Part shown: piece by piece, positions 16,753-26,330 of the stretch
Numbering within the stretch: the first letter of the stretch is position 1
Layout of the letters: every line of letters starts with the position of its first letter
Assembly: GCA_002441285.1 (NCBI GenBank)
Contig: DJVR01000024.1
Coordinates: forward strand, 1-38,003
Origin: Candidatus Atribacteria bacterium UBA6251
GTDB taxonomy: Bacteria > Atribacterota > Phoenicimicrobiia > Phoenicimicrobiales > Phoenicimicrobiaceae
Direction: 5' to 3'
DNA: 38,003 nt
Position numbers and translations under genes: made by a program
Notes under the pieces: model-generated
What the model saw: only the letters and a program-made list of their open reading frames with translations
The model's database searches: none
Told to the model about the DNA's origin: nothing

Positions 16753-16832
16753 TATGAACTATTTCTCCTCTGTAATTTTTTAGCTTAGTAATATAATTTT
16801 TTTTCGGAAGGTGAAATCTTTTTAAGTAGTTT

Positions 16833-16883
16833 AAGGCAGTGTCCTTAAATATAAAAAATTATTAATGTTCAGGACACTGCCTT
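16833..16883 (-). repeat. Intercistronic hairpin between oppA and oppB
   Basis: A perfect 13-bp inverted repeat, AAGGCAGTGTCCT at 16833-16845 and AGGACACTGCCTT at 16871-16883, has a 25-nt loop. It begins 15 bp after the oppA stop. In the transcript direction no U tract follows, so it resembles an mRNA-stabilising hairpin or a REP-like element more than a classical terminator. Confidence 0.8.
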
Positions 16884-16897
16884 TATACTAAATTAAA

Positions 16898-19408
16898 CTA
16901 ATATATTACTGTCGAGCTGGCTACAGAAGCGGGTACTGCTCCTTCCTTAGAAGCACTGATCAAAACAGTGTAGGAATCTTCTGCTAGATTTTCAATGGCT
17001 TCTTCGGGGATGTTTGCTTCAAACATTCCTGCACCTGAGAAGTTAGCCTGGAAAGGTAATTCTTGCTCATCAGTGACCAGTAAAACAGTAACTTCACCAC
17101 TCTCAGCAGCTTTAGCGATCCCATCAGGATATAGCACTTCTGATACCTGGACTTTGATAGAAATACCTCCTTCTTCAGATGCACGAACATAAACAGAAGG
17201 TATATCTACACTATCAATTCTAAGGGTAGTAGTGGCAAAAACTTTAGGCCAGTAATCAGGAGTAAAGGGATAAGTTGGATCTCTGAAGGCAGTTAATTCC
17301 ACGTAATTGGTAGTAGGATCGTATTTTTCCAGGTAAAAAGCACCATTACCAATAAAGGCATGCCCTTTTTCATCAATCCATTTAATTGCTGCTGTATAAC
17401 CAGCCTTTGCTTCTTCTACGGACACAAAGTCTTTCAAAGAGACTGGTACATGATTATTATTATTTAATTCTACCAGTTTTGCCCGAATGTCTTTTACACA
17501 GGATGGTCTTAATAAGTCGACCTGTTCTACACCTTCTCCAGGAGTGAAACTATAGACTCTACCTGATTCACTTCCAGAAGCTACTAATTCTGCTAAAGCT
17601 TCAAAGATTTCCCAGGGTAAGATTATATATCTACCGGATACGTACATTGCAGGAGAACCGGTGGCAGCAACTCTTTCCTTAGATGGTGGGAAATTATAAT
17701 TGAAGTAGGTGGTAATAGTTCCATCTTGATTGAGAACCATACCTTGTGCAATTTCCACATCTGGTCTATGATATTCTTCATAGGAAGCATCATAGTATTT
17801 ATCATCCTCACCATCTTTATTAATCCATTCTGTTACAAAGGCATCAGCATATAGAATATTAGCTATAGTCATAGGACGCCCATTATGGAAATTACTATAA
17901 AGATATTGGTAAGTACCGGTGCTCATTGCGGTCTTACCAGGGCCTACTTTATACCATTCTTTTTTGGCTGAGTCATATTTAATAGCTTCTGGGGAAATTG
18001 GAATATCACCGACTACTTCTCCTGAATCATCTTGGTGTACCTGAGTTTTTACTTCAAGTGGAACAGCCCTTAAAGAGGTAAAAATAGCACTTACTGGACT
18101 TTCAAACATACCTCTTTCAGATAAGGGGTCAGCAATAGCCAAACTATAGACATCATCAAATCCTTCTGTACCAATGGGGTCCCAGGCTGACATAAACAAT
18201 GCACCTTTAGCAGAAAATTCGGTTACCCTTACCTCTTTATTTTTGGTATCAGCAGTAATTAGAGACCATTGATTTAAACCATCTCCCAGACCATAACACA
18301 TCCTCTTATTAAAAGAATCCTTATGGGTGGCATAATAATCAATCTGGTAGACTACTTGAATCCTACAGGCATCCATTAAGGCTAATTCCAAGGCTTCTAA
18401 TATGGTTCCCCAATATTCGTCTTCGGTTAGGAAATTTCCGGTATAAGCCTTCTGGGTTAAACGGTCAATTTCTTCATTTTGGTAATACCATTTATTATCA
18501 GGTGTACCAGCCATATAACCATACCAGGGCGCATGCATTTGAGCAACTATGTGTTCCCAGAAAGCCCTGGTTGCGCCAGCTCCCCAACCTTCGGTATACA
18601 TATTCCATTGATAATCTGCTGGGTCTGAATAATAGGAAGTTTCAATGCATTTTACTCTATCCCAGAGTAAACGTTCTACTTTAATTCCTGCCTTTTCAAT
18701 CTGATTAGAAATATATTCACCTTCCCTCATTCTTCCTTGCGGATCATCAACCCTGATTAAAAACTTAACGGTTACCGGTTCGCCATCGAAAGTCCACCAT
18801 TCACCTTGTTTTACTAATCTGCCCTTCAATTCTGGTAAATTAGCTGCTTCATTCATAGCATTAGCTATATCTTCTAAAGCTCTTTTTTCATCTCCTTCTG
18901 GAGTGAAACCCATCTTATTGGCGACTAAATTGTATTTGTAGGTACCTGGTTGTCCGGGGGTAGCTATGGTAAATAAGGGACCTCCTGCTCCTCCCAGGAT
19001 TTCATCAACTATGTATTTTCTATTGATCAGAAAATTCATAGCAAACCTGACTTCTCGAATAGCAAAGGGATTAAAATATTCTTTTTCCTCTACTTTAACT
19101 AAATAAGGGGCAGCATTGGGAATGGGGTTAAAATTGATGGACCAGGAGCCAGAAGGGACAGCATAGATATCCAGTTTATCTCTAGTTGCTTGATCCAATC
19201 CCATAATGGTTGGACCACTGACTCCCCACCAGAAGATATCGGTAAGACCTTCTGCGGTATCTTTTAATCCAATTTCTTCTTGCATTCTGACATTAAAGTA
19301 TACCTTATCAACAATGGGACCTTTTATTTCCTGAGTAGAAGCACCTAATTGAATAGATAAAATTATGAGTAAGCCTAGTAAGCACAACACCATCCATTTT
19401 TTCGACAT
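16898..19408 (-). CDS. oppA: ABC transporter substrate-binding protein, family 5, enlarged
   Basis: 836 residues; family 5 binding proteins are usually 500-600. Residues 1-24 are a signal peptide ending near GAST. No lipobox Cys follows, so anchoring is not by a standard lipid. The family-5 fold is visible in REVRFAMNFLINRKYIVDEI, DPQGRMREGEYISNQIEKAGI and KWYYQNEEIDRLTQKAY. The final 110 residues (VDIPSVYVRASEEGGISI...VLLVTDEQELPFQANFSG) read like an added Ig/Bacterial-Ig-type beta domain, which may face or tether to the envelope. It heads the importer operon, with a good promoter and AGGAGG 9 nt before the ATG. Substrate unknown; peptides are only the default guess. Confidence 0.88.
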   Translation of the reverse strand: MSKKWMVLCLLGLLIILSIQLGASTQEIKGPIVDKVYFNVRMQEEIGLKDTAEGLTDIFWWGVSGPTIMGLDQATRDKLDIYAVPSGSWSINFNPIPNAAPYLVKVEEKEYFNPFAIREVRFAMNFLINRKYIVDEILGGAGGPLFTIATPGQPGTYKYNLVANKMGFTPEGDEKRALEDIANAMNEAANLPELKGRLVKQGEWWTFDGEPVTVKFLIRVDDPQGRMREGEYISNQIEKAGIKVERLLWDRVKCIETSYYSDPADYQWNMYTEGWGAGATRAFWEHIVAQMHAPWYGYMAGTPDNKWYYQNEEIDRLTQKAYTGNFLTEDEYWGTILEALELALMDACRIQVVYQIDYYATHKDSFNKRMCYGLGDGLNQWSLITADTKNKEVRVTEFSAKGALFMSAWDPIGTEGFDDVYSLAIADPLSERGMFESPVSAIFTSLRAVPLEVKTQVHQDDSGEVVGDIPISPEAIKYDSAKKEWYKVGPGKTAMSTGTYQYLYSNFHNGRPMTIANILYADAFVTEWINKDGEDDKYYDASYEEYHRPDVEIAQGMVLNQDGTITTYFNYNFPPSKERVAATGSPAMYVSGRYIILPWEIFEALAELVASGSESGRVYSFTPGEGVEQVDLLRPSCVKDIRAKLVELNNNNHVPVSLKDFVSVEEAKAGYTAAIKWIDEKGHAFIGNGAFYLEKYDPTTNYVELTAFRDPTYPFTPDYWPKVFATTTLRIDSVDIPSVYVRASEEGGISIKVQVSEVLYPDGIAKAAESGEVTVLLVTDEQELPFQANFSGAGMFEANIPEEAIENLAEDSYTVLISASKEGAVPASVASSTVIY

Positions 19409-19528
19409 TATTTCATTCCTCCTTTTTTATTTTTCTCAACTATGATCTACTAAAGATTTTTTCCTTTTTCCACCTCCTTTGCTTAAAATCATAACTTAAG
19501 CATTTGAAACTTTAATTAATTTAATATT

Positions 19529-19558
19529 ATTATACTATTAATAAAAAAATTTATGCAA
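19529..19558 (-). promoter_or_regulatory. Promoter of the opp operon
   Basis: Reading leftwards: TTGCAT (19558-19553), an 18-nt spacer and a perfect TATAAT (19534-19529), leaving a leader of about 110 nt before oppA. The rest of the gap from 19409 to 19761 holds this leader and, beyond about 19600, the left end of an insertion sequence. Confidence 0.65.
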
Positions 19559-19600
19559 ATTTTTTTCTTCTGAATTGCTGGTCTGGAGGTAATAGTTAGG

Positions 19601-20672
19601 GTAGTGTTTCTTGCCCTATAGAAAGAAGCTTTTAGATTGGATAAATTGTACTAATTTCGAGTAGTGTTTACAATTTAGCTTAAATAACTGGTCATGCTTG
19701 TTGTCTTTCCTCTAGAATATTAATAAGCATAATATTCAAAAAAGGAAGGAGAACAGCACACATGACCAAAGATGATTTTATTGCCAGTTTCAAGTATAGT
19801 GGACTGCAACATGCACGAAAACACAAGAATATTACTTATACCTGTAGAACCTTTAACATATCCAGAACTGTCTACTACAAGTGGTTAAAAAGATTCAGTA
19901 AATTAGGCTATCTAGGACTACAAGATAAGGAGAAGACCAAACCCCAGATGCCTAATCAGATAAAACCTGATAAAGAAAAGATCATTCTCAACTATAGAAT
20001 AGAATATCCGACTCCTGGGCCAAGGAGAATTGCTAATGAATTAAGACAGCAAGGTATTACCAGCAGCGAAGCTGGAGTATATAATGTCTTAAGAAGAAGG
20101 AAACTTAATTATCGGCTAGATCGACTCTTCTATGCCCAGGAGAAGTCAGGTGACCCGCTGGTAACCGAAAGGTATCTTCGGGAAGTAACCAAGAAGAAAC
20201 CAGCCCATATTAAGGCCTATTATCCCGGTTATCTCTTCTGCCAGGATACCTTCTATATCGGCACCATTAAAGGCTTGGGAAGAATCTAGCAACAGGCGGG
20301 GATAGATGCCTATGCTAGCTTCGGTTTTGCCAAGGTCTATACTGATAAGACAGCAGTAAGGGCTATTAATTTCTTAAAGACTAAAGTGTTACCAGTATAT
20401 AAACAATTTAGTATTCCCTTGGATAGAATCTTAACCGCTAATGGTAAGGAATATACTACCCCTTGGCCTAAGGCTAAACATGAGTATGAGAAATTCTTAA
20501 AAGAAAATAGAATCAGACATACCAAGATAAAACCGAGGACTCCTCAGAGTAATGGCTTAGTGGAAAGATTCAATATCAGAAATTTTTAGATGGTAGGCGA
20601 AAATATACTTTACCTGAACCTCGATAGATAGTATTATTCTCTATAGGGAAGAACAGAAAGTGTAAACACCAC
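19601..20672. mobile_element. Decayed DDE insertion sequence (IS481/IS3-like)
   Basis: The right end, read on the minus strand, is GTGGTGTTTACACTTT (20672-20657), then CTTCCCTATAGAGAA. The left side has two partial counterparts: GTAGTGTTTCTTGCCCTATAG (from 19601) and GTAGTGTTTACAATTT (19661-19676, 14 of 16 matching the right end). These look like terminal repeats around the transposase remnant, but the true left end is uncertain and I see no clear target-site duplication. Confidence 0.55.
19762..20627 (+). pseudogene. Broken IS481/IS3-type DDE transposase
   Basis: It begins with a helix-turn-helix (YTCRTFNISRTVYYKWLKRF), then a second HTH region, then the integrase core with the first catalytic Asp in LFCQDTFYIGTI. 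There is an in-frame TAG at 20287-20289 in GLGRI-stop-QQAGIDAYASFGFAK. The second catalytic Asp is replaced by Ala in RILTANGKEY, where Asp-Asn-Gly is expected. After GLVERFN the frame breaks; the C-terminal end (KFLDGRRKYTLPEPR, stop 20625-20627) resumes in another frame, so about 60 residues are deleted. Three independent lesions mean the copy is inactive. Confidence 0.85.
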
Positions 20673-20733
20673 TTGAAAGTAATACACTTTAATTATTAGA
20701 TTTTCCATATTAAAAAGATTTTTTACGGGATAG

Positions 20734-21468
20734 TTAAAGGGATAGTCCCTTTGATACTATACTACTTATTTGTTGGAAAAAATCAGTAGAAATAAAATCT
20801 GATAAACTGTCCAGGTAATTATCTAGATCCGGATAATAGGGAATAAATCCTAAATAAGGAACTTTATAACTTCTAGCCAGCTCGTTAATTCTTTGATTAT
20901 TATTACTGGTTGGGCGCATATTCTCAATTAAACCCATAATCTTTATGTTTTGCTCTTTTAGAATTGTCAAGGTTTTGAGCACAATATTTAACGATAATCG
21001 GGAAGGAATAGTAATTACTAAACAATTACCATTTTTTACATATTTGAGTATATCCAGAAAAGGATCACTCATTCCGGGAGGCATATCTATTATCAAACAT
21101 TCAGTGTCATCCCATCTGGTTACCGCCATTAATTCCAAAAAAGCATCAGTATATTCTTTCCCTCTCATAGGTAAAGGCTGATCCTGAGTATAGTAAGCTA
21201 CCGTCATAAACTTGACTCCTTTAATTTCTTCTGGTAAGATCCCCTTCTCTTCTTCAGGGAATTGATTTTTTGCCTCCAGAAGTAGATGATCCGAAGCCCC
21301 CCAGAAATCCAGATCCAGTAAACCAGTCTTAAACTTCTTTGCTATTACTAAACTCAAAGCAGTAGAAATGATAGACTTTCCAACTCCTCCTTTTCCGCTT
21401 ATTACTGGAATAACATATTTAAAGGCAGCAAATTTTTCTTTCACCATTATTGTTCTGGGATCAATCAT
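20734..21468 (-). CDS. MinD/Mrp-type ATPase, probable archaeal-style HypB
   Basis: SIMIBI-class ATPase with deviant Walker A KGGVGKS, switch region LLDLDFWGASDH and Walker B IIDMPPG. It directly follows hypA, where bacteria normally have a GTPase HypB with a His-rich N-terminus; none is present. Thermococcus uses a MinD/Mrp-like ATPase as HypB, forming a complex with HypA for Ni insertion into NiFe hydrogenase. The start (MIDPRT), the FPEEEKGILP region and the GVKFMTVAYY region resemble that protein as I remember it. The ATG at 21468 has GAGG 5 nt upstream; a GTG at 21489 would overlap hypA by 14 nt. A general Mrp Fe-S carrier is the alternative, but the Mrp CxxC motif is missing. Confidence 0.75.
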   Translation of the reverse strand: MIDPRTIMVKEKFAAFKYVIPVISGKGGVGKSIISTALSLVIAKKFKTGLLDLDFWGASDHLLLEAKNQFPEEEKGILPEEIKGVKFMTVAYYTQDQPLPMRGKEYTDAFLELMAVTRWDDTECLIIDMPPGMSDPFLDILKYVKNGNCLVITIPSRLSLNIVLKTLTILKEQNIKIMGLIENMRPTSNNNQRINELARSYKVPYLGFIPYYPDLDNYLDSLSDFISTDFFQQISSIVSKGLSL

Positions 21469-21475
21469 CATAACC

Positions 21476-21880
21476 TCAATCCTCTCCACTGATCTCTTTA
21501 ATATATATACCTCTACCTCTTACCACTTCAAAATCGGGGCTACCACATTTGGGACATCTTATAAAAGAATGAACTACTTCCGGAACAAAATGAATAGATT
21601 CTTGAATAGAATAATCGTTTAAATCAACCTCGCGAAGCTCCCAAATATTCTGACAATTTCTACATTGAAAGGAAGCATGCTCCTTGATAAAAATAAAATT
21701 GGCGTTCTCTGCCATAGTACCTTTTTTTAAGTTATCTAAACCGAATTTTACTATTTCCTCTTCAATTCCTTGTAGCTCTCCTAAGACAACCTTTACTTCA
21801 GTTAATCTCTTTAAATCTCTCTTTTGAGCTTCCTCTACTGAAGATTTTAACACCGCCTCGGCTAAAGACCACTCATGCAT
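21476..21880 (-). CDS. hypA: Hydrogenase nickel-incorporation protein HypA
   Basis: 134 residues, against about 113-118 for typical bacterial HypA. The Ni-binding N-terminus MHEWS is intact (H2, E3). The zinc ligands are C73, C76, C109 and C112. The 32-residue spacing between the Cys pairs is far longer than the usual bacterial spacing and matches the long form known from Thermococcus HypA. GGGAGGT precedes the ATG. The next gene is a MinD-type ATPase, again as in Thermococcales. No hydrogenase structural gene is in the window, so the target enzyme must be encoded elsewhere. Confidence 0.92.
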   Translation of the reverse strand: MHEWSLAEAVLKSSVEEAQKRDLKRLTEVKVVLGELQGIEEEIVKFGLDNLKKGTMAENANFIFIKEHASFQCRNCQNIWELREVDLNDYSIQESIHFVPEVVHSFIRCPKCGSPDFEVVRGRGIYIKEISGED

Positions 21881-22144
21881 TTTTCAACCTCCCACTTCAC
21901 CATATTGAAAAAAATTTTTAAAAGTAAATAACCCTATTTTTTTGTTTTTTTATTTTAACACATTAAAAATCCGATTGCATTGTTTTACTAAGAAATATAT
22001 CTTGATCATTTTATTTTAGAATTAACTTTAAATAACAATTAATTCTACTTTTACTTAAAAAATGTTACCTCTCTAATAAAGCATTGTTTAATTTATCTCT
22101 TCTAATTAAATAAATTTTGTTTGGTTTATCTCTTTAGTAATAGA

Positions 22145-23227
22145 TTATTCCTTTTTTTCTAAGGGGCAATAAAAACCTTTACCTGCCCGAATAGGAATAT
22201 AACACTTATTACAGGAAATACAGCTAGATCTGCGCCTATCTCCTGATACCCAGCGTTTGATTAAATCTGGCTCCCTGATTAAAGGACGAGATAAAGAGAT
22301 ATAATCAGCCGTACCTTCTTTAATTAATTTATTGGCAGCTTCATAAGAGCGAATCCCACCTACCAGGATCAAGGGAATACTTATTCTTTGTTTATATAAC
22401 CTGGCAGCATCTTGATAATAAATTTCTTCCTTCTTCCCACCATCTTTACTAATCCTGGAAGAAGAATATTGGCCAATTGAAGTCCCTCCACTGAGCTCTA
22501 CTGCATCCAATCCGGTTTTTTCTAACCACTCTACAGCCTGAACCATTTCTTCTGTTGTAAATCCACCATCTATAAAATCATCCGAATTAATCTTTATGAT
22601 TACCGTAAACTGTCTTCCTAATTCAGCCCTTATTGCCTGAATGATCTCCAAAACTATTCTAGTTCTATTTTCTAAACTACCACCATAATGATCCACCCTT
22701 CTATTAAAAAAAGGAGAAAGAAAATGACTTAATAAAAATCCATGAGCAGCATGAATTTGTACTCCATCAAATCCTGCCTTCTTGGCCCTTATTGCAGCAT
22801 CTTTAAAATCCCCAATAACTTCGGTAATCTCCTGTAAAGTCATTTCTCGACAATGGTAGTTTTGAAAATGAAATTCGGAAGGCCCAATAGAATTACTATT
22901 CATTCCCCGTCCACCAGCATGGTTAATCTGCATAATCACTTTACTTCCCTGTTGATGAATTCTTTCTACCATCTCTTGGTAGCTTTCTACCAGCCTATGA
23001 GCATAAATTCCTAATTGTCCAGAACTTGCCTGACCTTGAGGATTAATATAGGCATGACTGGTGATAATTAGCCCTACCTGGTTTTGAGCTAATTCTTCCA
23101 TTATGGCGGTTATTTTATTATTGCAAAAACCATCAGGATTAGCTAATCCTTCCCAGGTTGCACTCCGTACAAATCTATTTTTTAATTCCATTTAGTTAAT
23201 TCTGGCCTTTTCCAATAACTCCTTCAT
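22145..23227 (-). pseudogene. Old Yellow Enzyme-family oxidoreductase with in-frame TAA at codon 12
   Basis: FMN-dependent NADH:flavin oxidoreductase of the OYE/2,4-dienoyl-CoA reductase type without the C-terminal FAD domain. The TIM barrel shows KNRFVRSATWEG, IMQINHAGG, HAAHGFLLSHFLSPFFNRR, YGGSLENR and VGGIRS; the C-terminus has C-x2-C-x2-C-x11-C, a 4Fe-4S pattern. Starting at the ATG at 23227 (GGAG 9 nt upstream) the frame reads MKELLEKARIN, a stop TAA (23192-23194), then MELKNRF. The family begins with just such a segment, so the stop splits the gene. Translation could restart at the ATG at 23191, losing the first barrel strand; that shorter form is 348 residues and might still fold. Confidence 0.75.
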
Positions 23228-23338
23228 TTATCTCTGCTCCATTTCTGTACAAAATAAATACTAAACTTAAAAATATATTACCAAGAATATCTTTAACTTT
23301 ATCCCTTTATTTATTCCTTTAATTGGTCCTTTAGTTAA

Positions 23339-24660
23339 CTATTTTTCAATAGTTAAATTATTAATTTTATTATATCTCCTCCAGTAATAACGGTAAAACC
23401 AATTTGATTTTTCAGATTTGAGCTTCTCCAATTGTTTTCCCCATTGCCTGACCATTCCTCTGGCTATACCAAAATACTCATTAATTAAAACTTGGTCTAT
23501 ATTTATTTTTTTATCTTCTAAATCAACTATCATCTTTTCCTCAAAGGCTTTAAGAGAAGGTTGTATTTGTAAAAAAGCCTGGGAGAAATTTTTCAAAGCA
23601 TGGCGATGATATTTTTCGCATTCCCACCAGTAAGATTTTTCACTATAATCTTCTTTACCTTCTTGATAACCTTCAGGAACTTCAGTATCTGCCAAAAATA
23701 TAGGGAAATAGGGAGAAAGACAAGGGTTAGAGGCTCCAGTAGTATAGTAAAAATTACCGCCTTTACCAACTCTAGCTACTAGAGAACATACTGTCTGTGT
23801 CCTATTTATTAGAGGATCCCGAGCATGTAAATATAGGGTAGCTTTAGCTTGCTCTGGAGTCCATTGTTTATTCTGATAGTGGTTTCTATGATCCCTTAGA
23901 ATTCCCATAAAATCTTTAACCCTAAATTTTCTATTTCTTGCCTGCAGCAATTCCCGAGACCTCTTTTCCCTTTCTATGCCTTTGGCAGCCCTGGTCATAA
24001 ATCTATCTGAATAACATTGTTTAAAATTAAAATCTTTTCCTTTTTTAACATAACCTTTTTCTATAGCATTGCGAATTAGTCCTTCTGCACACTCATCATA
24101 ATCCTCCTCTAGCGAAATTAGGTTAGATATGCTCCAGACCTCTTTTATCTTCTTCCAGATCCACCATCTCTTTACTGTCTCTAAGACATATGCTTCTTTA
24201 CCATCAGCAATAATAAAACTATTCATATAATTTAATTTATAACGATAACCTCCATTGCCACCTTGCCCATACTCTTCTAATAGCTTAATGATAATCTCTA
24301 AAGCTTCGCGAGCAGATCGACTTCGTTCAAGCCCTAATCTAACCAGATCCATACCCGTCAAACCTATTTTAGCTGGCTTTTCTCTGGTGAAAATAGCCTC
24401 ATTCCCTATTACTACTCCATATTCATTAGTACCCATTTCTGCTCCAAACATCCAGAAGGGCTGGCAGAGTAAGACTCGAGCAGTCTCCTTAACCTGAGGA
24501 ATAGTAATATAAGTACAGCTAACTTTTGCTCCATCCTCATATTTTTTTGCGGGAATAATTTTAATATTTTGTACTTCATCAGGTTCTCGATCGCTATTTC
24601 CCCCAAAAAGGGTAGACCCCCTTCTGTTACATCACCCAAAACTATAATGGTATCACACAT
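23339..24660 (-). pseudogene. Peptidase C69 dipeptidase/secernin-like, frameshifted
   Basis: Ntn-hydrolase dipeptidase family. The start MCDTIIVLG gives the catalytic Cys at position 2, exposed after Met removal. The frame breaks after GLPFLG, at a run of five G on the coding strand (24600-24604). Deleting one G gives FLGNSDREPDEVQ, then VSCTYITIPQ and FWMFGAEMGTNEYGVVIGNEA, the family's conserved core, and the rest is uninterrupted to the stop (about 440 residues). Because there is only one lesion and it is in a homopolymer, this could be recent decay, slippage or a sequencing error. It probably cleaved dipeptides, which fits the peptide-type importer nearby. Confidence 0.8.
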
Positions 24661-24742
24661 AATTTTTTCTCCTCATTACCTCCTACTTTTTAGTACAAGA
24701 TAATATCGTAATTTAAATAAAACAAAACGAGTTGAAAACTCT

Positions 24743-25242
24743 TTACTTCCAGAAAGGGATAAACATCGGAACTTTTTCTTGATATTTTTTGTACTCTTTA
24801 CCAAATTTATTGAGCAGTAATTTCTCTTCGTAACGAGCAACAAAATAATAAAAAAAACAGATCACTATCCAGATTAGAAAGGCTAAAACAGAACAACTTA
24901 AAATAACAAAGCTTAAAAATAAAAGCATCGAACCAAGATACATAGGATGCCTTACTTTACTAAAAATACCATTGGTTACTATTCCAGTTTCCTTTTTTGG
25001 GGGTTTAAAAATAGTTTGATGAGAGATGAAGATACAATAACCACCACTTAGCAAGAAGAATAAAAATAAAGGTATAGTTATTACCCCAGAGACACTACCT
25101 ATAATCTTATTGGAGAATTTTAGAAAAATAGATCCAGCATAAGAATGGAAACAAAAATAAGAAAAAGAATTACTTGCCCTAGATCAGTAAAAGGGTGCTC
25201 CCCGGCAAGACGATGAGGTCGAGAGGAGAAAGTTGGCTTCAT
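24743..25242 (-). pseudogene. Isoprenylcysteine methyltransferase-like membrane protein, frameshifted
   Basis: The C-terminal half has the ICMT/PEMT motif TNGIFSKVRHPMYLGSM and a YEEKLLLNKFGKEYKKYQ tail, the SAM-binding end of this membrane methyltransferase family. The N-terminal half (MKPTFSSRPHRLAGEHPF, then one helix) starts at the ATG at 25242, after GGAG. The first part stops at a TAA near 25120; the next frame continues LKFSNKIIGSVSG into the second half. One extra base near 25119-25126 joins them into about 165 residues with four helices. Most bacterial members have unknown substrates. Confidence 0.7.
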
Positions 25243-25310
25243 TTTTAAATCTCCTTCTAAAATCCTGATTATGCTTCTAATTTTACCATTTAATTCACCC
25301 AATTTCCATC

Positions 25311-25386
25311 ACACAAGGGGACGGTTCTCTGTGCGATCCCCTTTGGGTAAAAAGTTCAAAAAACACAGAGAACCGTCCCCTTGTGT
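25311..25386. repeat. REP-like inverted pair, 23-bp perfect arms
   Basis: The arms at 25311-25333 and 25364-25386 are perfectly complementary, with core GGGGACGGTTCTCTGTG and a 30-nt loop. The pair fills the gap between two minus-strand genes and ends 3 bp from the stop of the next one. It is the best-preserved copy of the repeat and looks like a BIME, i.e. two REPs in opposite orientation. Confidence 0.85.
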
Positions 25387-25388
25387 TT

Positions 25389-26330
25389 TTATTTTAAGTA
25401 ATACTTGATATGCCATAAAGCATGAAAGATTCCAATAAATCCCATTACTATAGAAAACTCCACATGCCAGTAAAGGAAATTAAAATTGATAGCCCGAAAC
25501 CAGGCAAAATCCCGAATGAATACCAAAATAAATCCGGTACCAGCTGAGCCAATAAAACTGATTAATAATAAGCGATTCCAAAATTTCTTTTCTTTTGCTG
25601 ATTTAATTTTTAATTTAGCAGAAATCCATTTACCAAAAAGATAAGCCAGTAAAGTTATAAGGGCAATTTCAATAAAATTATAATCAGTAATTATTTTATT
25701 TTTAACTGAATTATCCTGAACTTCATTGGAAATAACCGGACTAATATCAGTTTGATTATTAATATCGCTTTCATCCCCCTTAATGACTATTTCTTCTTCT
25801 AATCGAGTACTCTGTTTTTTTAATTCTTCGGCTACTCTCTTAACAATGGAGGGTGTAAAACGCATTTCATTCCTCAAATCATCTATAGTATTTTCAATAG
25901 TATAATCTTGAGTCAAAAGAAGACCCTTTTTAAGTTTGCTTAGCAATTCCTCAGCCTCAATTTCCCATAATTGGGCAACCTCCTGGATAGTCATATTTTT
26001 TAGTTTACTACCAGAAATTTCTACACTATATTCTTCCTCTGAAATGCTGGAAGTAGAGCTAATATCAAGTTTAGTACTCTGTTCTACTTTCCCTTTATCT
26101 AAAACATCTTCTGTTATTTGTGGTTCAGGTTGAGATAGATCACATATTCCATCATTATTAGTATCAATATATCTACCGCATTCTCCTGGATAAGGATCAT
26201 CTTCTAAACCGAAAGGACAGCTACCCCAAATTTGGGCTTGAGCTGAAATAGGAAGGTTAAAAAAACCAAAACCAAGTAAAGCCAAAAACAAAAAAAACAT
26301 TACTCTTTGAATTTGATATTTATCTTTCAT
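25389..26330 (-). CDS. Exported DUF4405-like membrane protein with LKNMTI domain
   Basis: 313 residues. A signal peptide or anchor covers residues 8-32. Next is a short motif seen in anaerobe redox membrane proteins: CPFGLEDDPYPGECGRY, then DTNNDGICD (a Ca2+-binding-type loop). Residues 107-170 form the domain shared with the protein at 10544-11053: LKNMTIQEVAQLWEIEAEELL, with DYTIENTIDDLR after it. Residues 217-313 are three or four helices ending WHVEFSIVMGFIGIFHALWHIKYY; the histidines could bind heme, as in cytochrome b561/DUF4405-like proteins. GGAG precedes the ATG. A membrane electron-transfer or sensory role is a guess. Confidence 0.7.
   Translation of the reverse strand: MKDKYQIQRVMFFLFLALLGFGFFNLPISAQAQIWGSCPFGLEDDPYPGECGRYIDTNNDGICDLSQPEPQITEDVLDKGKVEQSTKLDISSTSSISEEEYSVEISGSKLKNMTIQEVAQLWEIEAEELLSKLKKGLLLTQDYTIENTIDDLRNEMRFTPSIVKRVAEELKKQSTRLEEEIVIKGDESDINNQTDISPVISNEVQDNSVKNKIITDYNFIEIALITLLAYLFGKWISAKLKIKSAKEKKFWNRLLLISFIGSAGTGFILVFIRDFAWFRAINFNFLYWHVEFSIVMGFIGIFHALWHIKYYLK

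Noticed and set aside
20738..20756. AGGGATAGTCCCT as another REP copy
   Set aside because: It is only a short palindrome at the 3' end of the hypB-like gene and does not share the GGGGACGGTTC core.
21881..22144. Possible small RNA or riboswitch between hypA and the OYE gene
   Set aside because: The gap is AT-rich without a stable GC-containing stem or a known motif.
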